Part shown: piece after piece, positions 36,861-44,674 of the stretch
Position numbering within the stretch: the stretch's first letter is position 1
Layout: each line of letters opens with the position of its first letter
Origin: a virus
Strand: one strand, 5' to 3'
DNA: 64,000 nucleotides
Virus record (IMG/VR): IMGVR_UViG_3300020205_005279
Coordinates: 25,051 to 89,050 of that record
Program-made: the position numbers and the translations under genes
Notes under the pieces: model-generated
The model's database searches: none
What the model was told of the DNA's origin: nothing
The model's input: the letters and a program-made list of their open reading frames with translations, nothing else

Positions 36861-37163
36861 TCAGACTTTGAAGGATCTGGTGCTTGTAAGCCCTAACTTC
36901 TTAATAATATGACTATTGAATTTTTTGAGGAGTCTCCGGTCCTCCTCTCCAAGGAATATGCTTAAAGTCTTAGGGACTTTTACTGGCTCCTCCTTCACCA
37001 ACTCTTCAATTAGTTCTTCTACTAGTTCCTCTTTCTCCTTTTCTGCTTCTACCTGAGGTTCAGCAATTTCAGCAATAGATACAAGGAAGTTCTCCTGCCC
37101 TGGTGCCTCCGGTGCCTCCGGAGCTGTGAAGTTAGGTTCTTTTTTTGTTTTTCTGGTTGTCAT
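36861..37163 (-). CDS. hypothetical Glu/Lys-rich protein
   Basis: I chose the start MTTRKTKKEP because AGGAG lies 7 bases upstream. A longer frame from 37187 is possible but lacks a binding site. The protein is about 100 residues, with a very acidic middle (EKEKEELVEELIEELVKEEP) and a basic end (RRLLKKFNSHIIKKLG). It overlaps the 37160 gene by 4 bases. Function is unknown. Confidence 0.55.
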   Translation of the reverse strand: MTTRKTKKEPNFTAPEAPEAPGQENFLVSIAEIAEPQVEAEKEKEELVEELIEELVKEEPVKVPKTLSIFLGEEDRRLLKKFNSHIIKKLGLTSTRSFKV

Positions 37164-37372
37164 CTGATTCTCCTGCATGAGGAACATCCGCTTTGTCTGT
37201 AGGGGGAGGGGAGGGGAAGATTGGTGGGGTACACCGGGCCTTCCGTCAGGCCTGGCGCCAAGCCTGACTGATTTCTCGCTTTAGGGGTGTTATTTAAACT
37301 TGCCCACTTCCTTAGGCTATTAAGTTCCGAGGACGAAATTTGGCTAGGGTTGGATCGGTTACTATTTGCCAT
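37160..37372 (-). CDS. small hypothetical protein
   Basis: A 70-residue Ser/Asn/Pro-rich protein ending in CSSCRRIR. A GTTTAAAT sequence lies just upstream (37380-37387), only 8 bases from the ATG, so its link to a promoter is doubtful here. The stop overlaps the next ATG. No family is recognised; coding is plausible but weakly supported. Confidence 0.45.
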   Translation of the reverse strand: MANSNRSNPSQISSSELNSLRKWASLNNTPKARNQSGLAPGLTEGPVYPTNLPLPSPYRQSGCSSCRRIR

Positions 37373-37438
37373 ATATTCAATTTAAACTCTTATGCGTCAG
37401 ATTGCGAGGCGGGTGTGGTTATGTTGCAAAGGCGTTGA

Positions 37439-38398
37439 CTACCAAGAATATATTAGCACTAAACCTGGACCGCCGTTACCTCCCGCACCACCGCCACCCG
37501 TGGTTCCGCCAGCGCCCCCGCCGCCCCCGCCAGATCCAAAACCGCCATTGCCACCTCGACCGCCAGCAGTAGTTCCAGTTTCTGATGAGCCGCCGCCAGA
37601 GCCACCACAAGACAGCAGAGGCTTAGAAAGTGCTACTCCAGCAGATCCAGGACCACCCGGGCCAGGATCTCCTCCGATACCTCCTGGTACTGCGCTAAAT
37701 AAATTCAAAACGGCTGTTTGTGATAGAGGCGCCGCGACCCCGCCCCCAGCTCGACGATCACCGCCACCACCACCAGCACCACCAGAAAGTAGAAGCCCTG
37801 CGGGAAGCCCTGTGGCTGGGTAAGTAATCGAGTTTCCGACGTTATTGTTACCACCTGTTGCACCTCCTTGGCCGATACGCGAAGTAAGTAGTCCTTGCCC
37901 AGCCATCAATACGTTAGCTACTGCTGTTGCTGCTGCGGCAGTACCAGCGGAGCCCCCAGCCGGAGCCCCCGTGCCCCCGCCGCCACCCCCGCCGTTTAGG
38001 GCAGCACAAATCGTGTAAATAGCTACGTTACTTTGGGCAATAGAGACATAAGATGCAATACCGCTGACTCCAGGATTGCTGACAGTGGTTGAAGAGGCGC
38101 CACCGCCCCCGCCACGACCTGACGAGACGTATAGTATATCAGGTAGTAAAGAAGCTGGGATTGATACTTTTGTAAGAGTGCTACTGCCACCTCCGCCGCC
38201 CCCGCCACGAGCCTCTATATCTGTGTTAGGAAAGCCACTACCACCGCCTCCACCACCGCCAATGCAGATAATGTTAATCTTAGTAATACCGGCGGGCTTC
38301 TCCCAAGCCACCCATTGTCCGCCGTTGCTGGTACTAAAACCGGGAAATACGCTGACAAAACCATTTTGTGGTTTTGGGATGTCGAATACGTTAAGCAT
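37439..38398 (-). CDS. polyglycine-rich tail fibre adhesin, copy 1
   Basis: A 319-residue protein. A conserved N-terminus (MLNVFDIPKPQNGFVSVFPG) and a beta strand region are followed by many glycine runs of 5-8 residues separated by short variable loops. It ends in a final Gly-rich segment and VLIYSW. This is the layout of polyglycine adhesin tips such as those of T4-like gp38 proteins, where Gly runs pack and the loops bind receptor. It is a tandem paralogue of the next gene upstream, 7 bases apart. Confidence 0.75.
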   Translation of the reverse strand: MLNVFDIPKPQNGFVSVFPGFSTSNGGQWVAWEKPAGITKINIICIGGGGGGGSGFPNTDIEARGGGGGGGSSTLTKVSIPASLLPDILYVSSGRGGGGGASSTTVSNPGVSGIASYVSIAQSNVAIYTICAALNGGGGGGGTGAPAGGSAGTAAAATAVANVLMAGQGLLTSRIGQGGATGGNNNVGNSITYPATGLPAGLLLSGGAGGGGGDRRAGGGVAAPLSQTAVLNLFSAVPGGIGGDPGPGGPGSAGVALSKPLLSCGGSGGGSSETGTTAGGRGGNGGFGSGGGGGGAGGTTGGGGAGGNGGPGLVLIYSW

Positions 38399-38404
38399 CA
38401 GTGA

Positions 38405-39340
38405 TTACCATGACCGAATTATCACTAAACCTTGGCCGCCGTTACCTCCCGCACCACCGCCACCTGTAGTGCCTCCTGCACCACCACCACCACCACCCGA
38501 GCCGAATCCCCCGTTACCTCCGAAGCCCCCAAGTGCGTTGCCGCTGTTGCACCCACCGCCCGAGCCTCCAGTGGAAAGCAGTGGAGTCCGAAGCGCAACA
38601 CCAGCAGAGCCGATGCCAGCAGTTGCACCAGCGGCACCACCGACTAGGGTTGCAAAAAGGCTTAGTACGGCTGTCTGCGAGGCAGGGGCTGTGATGTTGC
38701 CTCCTACTCCAGTTGAGCCACTTCCACCTCCCGCACCACCAGATAACAGCAATCCAGTTGCGGGGTATGTTATTGCACCGCCTGGACCGTTAGCAACGGC
38801 GCCACCAGCAGCGCCAGCCACCCCAGCAAAAGCAACAAAAGTACCTAATCCAGCAAGTAGAGAGCCAGCGACTGTTGCGGCAGCCACCGAAGCACCACCG
38901 GTACCGACAAGTGTAGACGAAGGTGCAGCACCCGTGTTGCCTCCGGGGGCAAGGCATACGCTGTAAATAACTGCTGTAGATTGAGCAATCGAAACAGCAG
39001 AGCGAAAACCGGCGGTTCCGGCATTGCCGACCGTAGTGGAAGAAGCGCCACCGTTACCGCCACGACCTGACGAGACGTATAGTATATCAGGCAATAAATT
39101 GGCAGGGATTTCCACTGTTGTGAAGCCGGCGCTGCCACCACCGCCACCTCCACCACGGTTCCCTGTGGCTGCTGGAAAACCACTAGAACCGCCTCCGCCG
39201 CCGCCAATGCAGATAATGTTAATCATGATTATGTTGCTTGGTTTTTCCCAAGTAACCCATTCCGAACCGCTGCTGGCAAAGCCAGGGAATACGCTGACAA
39301 AACCATTTTGTGGTTTTGGGATGTCAAATAGGTTAAGCAT
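38405..39340 (-). CDS. polyglycine-rich tail fibre adhesin, copy 2
   Basis: I place the start at MLNLFDIPKPQNGF, matching copy 1; the longer frame to 39373 would add 11 unrelated residues. The ATG overlaps the upstream TAA (TAATG). The organisation is the same as copy 1, with the same N-terminus, ILYVSSGRG in the middle and a Gly-rich end, but the loops between Gly runs differ, as expected for diverged receptor-binding tips. Nucleotide stretches of more than 30 bases are nearly identical between the two copies (around 38110 and 39060). Confidence 0.75.
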   Translation of the reverse strand: MLNLFDIPKPQNGFVSVFPGFASSGSEWVTWEKPSNIIMINIICIGGGGGGSSGFPAATGNRGGGGGGGSAGFTTVEIPANLLPDILYVSSGRGGNGGASSTTVGNAGTAGFRSAVSIAQSTAVIYSVCLAPGGNTGAAPSSTLVGTGGASVAAATVAGSLLAGLGTFVAFAGVAGAAGGAVANGPGGAITYPATGLLLSGGAGGGSGSTGVGGNITAPASQTAVLSLFATLVGGAAGATAGIGSAGVALRTPLLSTGGSGGGCNSGNALGGFGGNGGFGSGGGGGGAGGTTGGGGAGGNGGQGLVIIRSW

Positions 39341-39807
39341 TAGTAGTCGCCTCCGATAACGGATGCCATCCACCCTGAGTTGGCAGTTTGAGCCACAGAT
39401 TGTGAGACCAGGATATAACGCGAAGCTGGAATGGCGAAGTTGAGAGGAATTTCAATTACGTAAGGAGCAGTAGCGACAGTAAAGGTCTGCGCTGCTGCCT
39501 GAACTCCGATATGATATGTTGTGTTAACAATATTTAGAGCGTTCCCAGCGGTGTTAACGGTAGAAATGTAAACTTGTAGAACAGTTGCGACAGAAGAAAT
39601 AACGCTAGTTGTGGAAGTGAACTGAAAACGAATCTTTTGCAGGTACGACCCATTCACTCCTGAAGAGAAAGTCAGGACGGTTCCCGCTGCTACTCCTGAA
39701 TCAATGGCGCCGGGGTTTTGAGTGTTTACGTTCGCAGTAACGTTTGGAATTAGAGCCCAGTTAACATCTGGTGTAAGTGTCCAAATAGGTGAAGTGTTTG
39801 CTGCCAT
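39340..39807 (-). CDS. virion-associated beta protein in fibre cluster
   Basis: A 155-residue Ala/Thr/Val-rich protein, probably a jelly-roll or lectin-like sandwich (LQKIRFQFTSTTSVIS, then RYILVSQSVAQT). It precedes the polyglycine adhesins and is coupled to copy 2 by a TAATG overlap. It may be a fibre-tip partner or chaperone. No named family is recognised. Confidence 0.65.
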   Translation of the reverse strand: MAANTSPIWTLTPDVNWALIPNVTANVNTQNPGAIDSGVAAGTVLTFSSGVNGSYLQKIRFQFTSTTSVISSVATVLQVYISTVNTAGNALNIVNTTYHIGVQAAAQTFTVATAPYVIEIPLNFAIPASRYILVSQSVAQTANSGWMASVIGGDY

Positions 39808-39839
39808 TTTAGTAAATTAGAGAATTGTTTAAGAGAAAT

Positions 39840-40148
39840 TTAGGGCATTGCTGCGCCGTATTGAACAGCAAGTAATCGGCCATATCTGGGGTTAGCGGAA
39901 GCATCACTGTCAATAGTCCATGTGCTACCAGAACCTGACACGATAATGTCGCCCTTGTCGCCATCGGTGACGCCCCCGCCACCACCACCACCAGCCCCAA
40001 TCTCAACGATGGATGCTGTGCCGTTGTCCTTCTTGATAAACAGCTTTCCGTCAAACGTGTTGACCGCCAGCTCACCCAGCGCAAGTTGCCCCGTGGTCGG
40101 GACTGCTGAAGCAACGGCGCTACGCCGTATTTTAATTGTGTTTGCCAT
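39840..40148 (-). CDS. short tail fibre protein
   Basis: A 102-residue protein. The N-terminus MANTIKIRRSAVASAVPTTG and the following ALGELAVNTFDGKLFIKKDN are the attachment motif of many phage fibres (major tropism determinant N-terminal type). It is followed by a Gly run and a short tail. It is probably a short fibre or an adaptor for the following fibre genes. The same attachment motif starts the 812-residue fibre upstream. Confidence 0.75.
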   Translation of the reverse strand: MANTIKIRRSAVASAVPTTGQLALGELAVNTFDGKLFIKKDNGTASIVEIGAGGGGGGGVTDGDKGDIIVSGSGSTWTIDSDASANPRYGRLLAVQYGAAMP

Positions 40149-40183
40149 TTGGCTACCTGTTAATTTCTATGTAGAAGGGTTAA

Positions 40184-40201
40184 GCCCCGTATATACGGGG
40201 C
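40184..40201. terminator. 18-base perfect palindrome, terminator-like hairpin
   Basis: GCCCCGTATATACGGGGC is a perfect palindrome in the 62-base gap after the long fibre gene. It has no T run, so it may act as a weak terminator, an RNA-processing site or a pausing site. Confidence 0.45.
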
Positions 40202-40210
40202 AATTTAGTC

Positions 40211-42649
40211 TTAGAAAGTTCCGCCGTCGATATCAAAGCCTGATGCAGCTTCATTCTCTAGGAAAGTTACCAAGTCACTAAGCGCAACTTGTACCATTGT
40301 ACCAGCATCATTTATGACCATGCGGTCAGCCGCCGCCAGTGTCGTCGCGGTTGCAGTAGTCGAACCGTCAATTACTGCCGCCTCGGTTGAAGTTAGAGCA
40401 GCAAGTGAGGTGGCAGTGGCCGATGCCATGCCGGAAAGGGTATCCAACTCAGCATCCCAGGCCTGAACGTTGGTACCGATCGCCAGTCCAAGTGATGTCC
40501 GTGCGCCTGATGCCGATGTTGCATTAGTACCACCGTTTGCTAGGCCAAGGGTACCGGCCAGGGTGATTGCCCCCGTAGTACCGGTGCTAGGGGTGAGCCC
40601 CGTAGTCCCTGCAGAGAACGAGGTCACGCCCGCATTGGCATTTGTCAGGTTAAAAGTACTGTACCATTGCGCTCCAGAGGACGCAAAGAACAGCAACATT
40701 GCATTTACCGGAAGGCTGATTGCGGTGTTCGATCCCAGGGCATCGATTGTTGCGCCGGTTGCTGGGAAGACGCCGACGGGATTAGTGCCCCGGTTAACAA
40801 CTAAAATCCTCCGGCCAGTGGTGGCGGTGGGTAGAGTAACACCACTTGGGTTAGCGACTGTGACCGTGACAATGTTATGGTCGTTGGTCAGAGCGCCCTG
40901 ACCCTGAGCACTAGTGCCGGCGGTGATGTTTACAGCAGTACTGAATGTCTCACCAGACAGGGATGGTGTGGTTAGCGACGGAGACGTACCGAATACCAAA
41001 GCTCCCGAACCCGTCTCATCGGAGATCGCGGCAGCGAGGTTAGCGGACGTGTCAGAGATGCTATAACCCGAGAATGTCGTCGGGGCAGTTCCAGCAGTAA
41101 CTCGACCGTAGGTATCGACGGTGACGGAACGATATGTCCCAGCCGTTGCAATACCCGAAGTCAGGTTGATTGAGTCGGCGATAACCGTCAGGGACCCACC
41201 GCCAGTAGATGCAACGTCAAGGGTATTACCGCTCTTAGTAAGACCCGCCCCAGCGAGAATCTGACCTGCGCCCGAAAACTGGGTGAAGAGAAGGGCGTCT
41301 CCCGTAAATGTCGTATAGCCAGCACCCGACTTGCCCATTCTGGTGGGAGGACTAGAAGTCTGAATAAAGCCATTGCCACCGTTAGTGGTACCACTAGCAA
41401 CAAAGACGTAGTCACCAGAAGTGATTTCGCCCGTTGGGCCGTTATCAAAGTCAACCGCCCTCGTCCACACGCCGTTAGCGCCAGTGCCAACAGTTGTTAC
41501 ATTATATGAACCGTTGTAGGCAGCGGTTGTGTGATCTTTGACAAGAATGCGCTGGCCAAGAACCAAAGTAGCCCCAGAATCAACGCTATTTGGAGTTCCA
41601 CTAAGTGTTGCGCCAACACCGGGATCGCCAGTAACGCCAATACTGAGACCAGTTCCGTTGGTCAGAGTTGCATTTGTTCCGCCAAAAACCGCGGACAGTT
41701 TGACCTGATTAAGCGTCGGTTCGGCAGTTACATAATAAGTAGTGTTGGCAGTTAGCCCAGTGCCAGTTACGGTGTCTCCTGTACGAATCTGGGAATTAAT
41801 ATGTAACCCATGTTCAGCACTGAACGTAATCGTATCAGTGCCAGTAATTGTGGCAACAGTTAAAGCAGTACCGCCGGAAGTGTAAGTGTATGAAACAGAC
41901 GCATTGGTGGCGAAGTCGGCAGCACCGTGGACGTTCAGGCTTTGCGCGATTGCGTCGGCATACGCTTTGTTGGCGGCATCGGTCGGGAGCTGCGGTGATG
42001 CAACATCCAGAATCCGCTGGTTGTTGAAGCTGACAGTAGCCGTAGGCGCTGCCATCTGATCCAGACGGCTGGTGCGGACCTGAGTATCGAAGTCACTGAC
42101 CTTGGCAGCAGTCAGCGTTGGAATATCTGCTGCTAGTAGGGCACGGAAGGTGGGGGCGCCTGTAGCACCGTTAGGAGCGATGAAGACGGTGTTTGCTGTT
42201 TGGTCAGCCAGAGTGCCAGTTAACGTCCCGGTGCCAGTTACCGGCGAGTTGCTAACAGTAATAAATGAAGGCAGACTAAGACCAACACTAGTAACGGTGC
42301 CAGTACCATAACCAAGAGACTTGACAAACGCTGTGGTGGCGAGACGAGTGCTATTATCACCGGTGCTCTGCGTAACACCGACCGCACTACTGGTCCCGGT
42401 GCCACTAAGATTTACAACACCAGTAAATTCTTTGTTACCAGTGACAGTTTGCGTACCAGCGAGGGCGAGAAACGCACCTATACCGCCGATTGCCGGGATT
42501 GTTGTAGCTGTACCACCGGCCCCTCCCGTACCTTTACCGTAGTACAGGATGTCATCGACTTCGTTAAAGGCCAACTCCGCGTTAGCCAAACTTGTTGGCG
42601 ACCCGGAGTTACCGCTGGCGCGACGTTTGATCCTTAAAATATTAGCCAT
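40211..42649 (-). CDS. long tail fibre protein
   Basis: An 812-residue protein. It has the N-terminal virion-attachment motif (MANILRIKRRASGNSGSPTS, then LANAELAFNEVDDILYYG). This is followed by repeats of the phage fibre type (STRLATTAFVKSLGYGT and GTVTSVGLSLPSFITVSNSP), the block DAANKAYADAIAQSLNVHGA and a Thr/Ser/Gly-rich shaft. It ends in FDIDGGTF. The gene reads visibly richer in G and C than the neighbouring fibre genes, which suggests separate acquisition. It presumably carries host-range determinants. Confidence 0.85.
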   Translation of the reverse strand: MANILRIKRRASGNSGSPTSLANAELAFNEVDDILYYGKGTGGAGGTATTIPAIGGIGAFLALAGTQTVTGNKEFTGVVNLSGTGTSSAVGVTQSTGDNSTRLATTAFVKSLGYGTGTVTSVGLSLPSFITVSNSPVTGTGTLTGTLADQTANTVFIAPNGATGAPTFRALLAADIPTLTAAKVSDFDTQVRTSRLDQMAAPTATVSFNNQRILDVASPQLPTDAANKAYADAIAQSLNVHGAADFATNASVSYTYTSGGTALTVATITGTDTITFSAEHGLHINSQIRTGDTVTGTGLTANTTYYVTAEPTLNQVKLSAVFGGTNATLTNGTGLSIGVTGDPGVGATLSGTPNSVDSGATLVLGQRILVKDHTTAAYNGSYNVTTVGTGANGVWTRAVDFDNGPTGEITSGDYVFVASGTTNGGNGFIQTSSPPTRMGKSGAGYTTFTGDALLFTQFSGAGQILAGAGLTKSGNTLDVASTGGGSLTVIADSINLTSGIATAGTYRSVTVDTYGRVTAGTAPTTFSGYSISDTSANLAAAISDETGSGALVFGTSPSLTTPSLSGETFSTAVNITAGTSAQGQGALTNDHNIVTVTVANPSGVTLPTATTGRRILVVNRGTNPVGVFPATGATIDALGSNTAISLPVNAMLLFFASSGAQWYSTFNLTNANAGVTSFSAGTTGLTPSTGTTGAITLAGTLGLANGGTNATSASGARTSLGLAIGTNVQAWDAELDTLSGMASATATSLAALTSTEAAVIDGSTTATATTLAAADRMVINDAGTMVQVALSDLVTFLENEAASGFDIDGGTF

Positions 42650-42651
42650 GG

Positions 42652-42900
42652 TTAGAAATTGCCTCCATCAGTTAGAGTGGATTTTGTATTATCAGAGTTG
42701 GATAAAAATTTGCCCGCTCCTGCGTTGTAAACGGGCACACTCCCATCAACAGCAAACGCATTATCAAAAATTTCCACTCTATCTTCTAAAGCTTTCAACA
42801 TACCGAAAGTTACGGGTTCAGAGTCCTCCACCGGCTCAGGTAGATTGAGAATTCTACTGGCACCTTTAAAATCGTGATTTACATAAATTTCTCTGCTCAT
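42652..42900 (-). CDS. short fibre-like protein
   Basis: An 82-residue protein. It starts with SREIYVNHDFKGASRILNLP (an R-I-x-N-L-P-x-P type phage fibre motif) and ends in TLTDGGNF, echoing the DGGTF end of the long fibre next to it. It overlaps the upstream stop by one base and lies 2 bases from the long fibre gene. It is perhaps a detached fibre domain or an assembly partner. Confidence 0.65.
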   Translation of the reverse strand: MSREIYVNHDFKGASRILNLPEPVEDSEPVTFGMLKALEDRVEIFDNAFAVDGSVPVYNAGAGKFLSNSDNTKSTLTDGGNF

Positions 42901-43490
42901 TATATTAACCTAGCGTAACCACTAATTGGTAGGGTAAATTTTATTCTTACAGAATTTTTGGTCAGGTGGATAATCTCCGCGTCGATTTCTTCCCATGCAC
43001 TATTAAACACCTCTACAGAAGGTCGGTACCCGAGATTGTGAGTAATTGTCCAGGTTGCACGAGGATCAGTTTGACTATACTGTACAGCTCTTACATTATT
43101 TCGGACAGTTGAGACACTGGATGGCAACTCTGGAACCACGGGTTCGGGCGGAACGTAAGCATCTATCTGGTTCAGATCCAGGATAGTATTCTGTTCCAAT
43201 AGGTTGTCGGATACAGTGGACTGAGAGAACAGATTCCTCTCGTCAGCCCACGATTGCCAACCCCAAAGATCCTCGTTCCATGTATCGTGCGCTAACTGAT
43301 CGGCTAAGTCGGCCTGGGTAGCGCGATGATTGCGCATTGGTCCCGGATTAACTCTGTTTGATGAGGTAAGATACTCAGACTGGGATAGTTGTTGGCGAAC
43401 TAAAGACGTTACCTGAGTATCGGTAGATCTGTAATCAGAAACCTCTTGTGACTGCCCCCACTTTCTGTAGGGATTGGTGTTAACAGCCAT
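42900..43490 (-). CDS. tail fibre protein with C-terminal HNLG receptor domain
   Basis: A 196-residue protein. The C-terminal 70 residues carry the common fibre-tip signature: TWTITHNLGYRPSVEVF, then RIKFTLPISGYARLI. The N-terminal 120 residues are polar and helical and probably attach to the virion. It is the first gene of the minus fibre block and is preceded by a GTTTAAAT element. Confidence 0.75.
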   Translation of the reverse strand: MAVNTNPYRKWGQSQEVSDYRSTDTQVTSLVRQQLSQSEYLTSSNRVNPGPMRNHRATQADLADQLAHDTWNEDLWGWQSWADERNLFSQSTVSDNLLEQNTILDLNQIDAYVPPEPVVPELPSSVSTVRNNVRAVQYSQTDPRATWTITHNLGYRPSVEVFNSAWEEIDAEIIHLTKNSVRIKFTLPISGYARLI

Positions 43491-43507
43491 GTTATTTGCA
43501 CCTTCTT

Positions 43508-43553
43508 TATCTATATTTAAACAAAAAAAGGTTTAAAGAAAGACACCGTTATA
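43508..43553. promoter_or_regulatory. back-to-back GTTTAAAG/T elements between divergent blocks
   Basis: Minus: GTTTAAAT (43515-43522 read on minus), then TATAGAT, for the fibre block. Plus: GTTTAAAG (43531-43538), then 11 bases, then TATAAACA, then ATG at 43560, for the morphogenesis operon. Each copy points along its own gene, which strongly supports a promoter role. Confidence 0.6.
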
Positions 43554-43559
43554 AACACT

Positions 43560-43937
43560 ATGGCAACAAGCAAAATGACTCGAGAGTCATCAGGCCCGGC
43601 GATTACCTCTACAGATATTGACGATGATCTCTTTAACTTCGGAGAGGCAGAAATTATTACCGTTGAGGTTGCCCCTGGTAAATATCTTTGTCTAAAAGAA
43701 CCCACCGCTAGCGACTTGATTGAAATTAGTAAAATTTCCGATAATAAAAACATTTCAGAGGTGGAAGCAACGCTACAAACCATTTGTATTCTTCACGCCC
43801 CTGACCCCGGTGAACGGCGCTTATCCCTGAAAGACGCTAAGCGACTGCGCCCTAGGCAGTTGAGAAAACTCGGAGAGGCGATTAATACCCTGCTTGGTAT
43901 GGATGACGTAGAAGCCGGTGACGCAGAAGAAACTTGA
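43560..43937 (+). CDS. tail assembly chaperone candidate (upstream ORF)
   Basis: A 125-residue acidic protein. The central block KYLCLKEPTASDLIEISKIS and the charged C-terminus (LRKLGEAINTLLGMDD) resemble the tail assembly chaperone (gpG or E type) proteins that handle the tape measure. The downstream ORF overlaps it by 20 bases in the +1 frame, the genetic arrangement expected for the chaperone pair. No slippery sequence is obvious. Confidence 0.5.
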   Translation: MATSKMTRESSGPAITSTDIDDDLFNFGEAEIITVEVAPGKYLCLKEPTASDLIEISKISDNKNISEVEATLQTICILHAPDPGERRLSLKDAKRLRPRQLRKLGEAINTLLGMDDVEAGDAEET

Positions 43938-44370
43938 ACAACTCAAGGTAATTCGTAATCCTAATTACACGATCAGTGTAGTTGATAGAGCGGGTAAAAT
44001 TTTTATTTTCTCTGATATTTGCGGTAGTAACCTGGAGTTTTTGGAAAGTGTTTTAAATCCTGAGGCCTTAAAGAACGGAGAGCCTATCTCGCTAGGCATG
44101 GAGGCAATAATTGCTATTCTCAACCTTCTTAATACACAAAACTTTGATTTTATTTGTCTTCCACGTAGAATCATTTTTAAGATTTTTTCTGCGGTTAATG
44201 AGCATATACTTTGCAACTACGTCCCAAAGACAGATTGGTTAAAAATTTGTTACGGAATACAAAACGGATCTTTTTGTAATGTTTTAGCAATGGAATCTGT
44301 TCCAATGAGTAAATTTATGACCATGCATCAAATTCACAAAGAAGCCATTGCCACCTCGGATAGCACTTGA
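43918..44370 (+). CDS. tail assembly chaperone candidate (downstream, overlapping ORF)
   Basis: A 150-residue reading frame from a GTG at 43918. The frame is closed by TAG at 43909-43911, so any frameshift from the upstream ORF must fall within 43912-43937. The protein is mixed alpha/beta (KIFIFSDICGSNLEFLESVL, then CLPRRIIFKIF). It could be made by reinitiation at GTG or as a fusion to the upstream protein by a +1 or -2 shift. It is followed by an overlapping 80-residue gene. Confidence 0.55.
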   Translation: MTQKKLEQLKVIRNPNYTISVVDRAGKIFIFSDICGSNLEFLESVLNPEALKNGEPISLGMEAIIAILNLLNTQNFDFICLPRRIIFKIFSAVNEHILCNYVPKTDWLKICYGIQNGSFCNVLAMESVPMSKFMTMHQIHKEAIATSDST

Positions 44371-44612
44371 TGACCGATTCTGAAAAACTTAAACTTATTC
44401 TTATCTTGTGCTCAATTTGCATGAAGCAAGATGTAGTAGAACTAAAGGCTTTTGTTAAAGTTAATGCGCGGTATGTTGATACAAATGACTTTAATAAGAT
44501 CTTGCGCAAATCCATGAAGTTAATGGAAAATAAGCGCTGTGGAACTGCTTCTTGCCCAGATTGGCTTATGAATGAATTATTTTGCTTCTATAAACTTGAT
44601 TTTGTCAGCTAA
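44370..44612 (+). CDS. small hypothetical protein in tail operon
   Basis: The ATG overlaps the preceding stop (TGATG), which I prefer to the TTG three bases earlier. The product has 80 residues, mostly helical, with six cysteines (for example LCSICMKQ and KRCGTASCPDW), perhaps a small zinc-binding protein. It lies between the chaperone candidates and the sheath. It is not a known family to me. Confidence 0.6.
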   Translation: MTDSEKLKLILILCSICMKQDVVELKAFVKVNARYVDTNDFNKILRKSMKLMENKRCGTASCPDWLMNELFCFYKLDFVS

Positions 44613-44632
44613 ACAGTTTTAAATCAATGGTT

Positions 44633-44662
44633 GTTTAAAGATAAAAGTGAAAGATATAGCGT
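44633..44662 (+). promoter_or_regulatory. GTTTAAAG promoter-like element before the sheath gene
   Basis: GTTTAAAG (44633-44640), 14 bases, then TATAGCG; the sheath ATG is at 44675. Confidence 0.5.
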
Positions 44663-44674
44663 CTTCAATTCCCT

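Noticed and set aside
38076-38966. Open plus-strand frame rich in proline
   Set aside because: It is the antisense of the two Gly-rich adhesin genes; Gly codons read as Pro on the other strand and leave few stops.
39809-40114. 101-codon minus-strand frame
   Set aside because: Alternative frame within the 39840 fibre gene, whose MANTIKIRR start is a known fibre motif.
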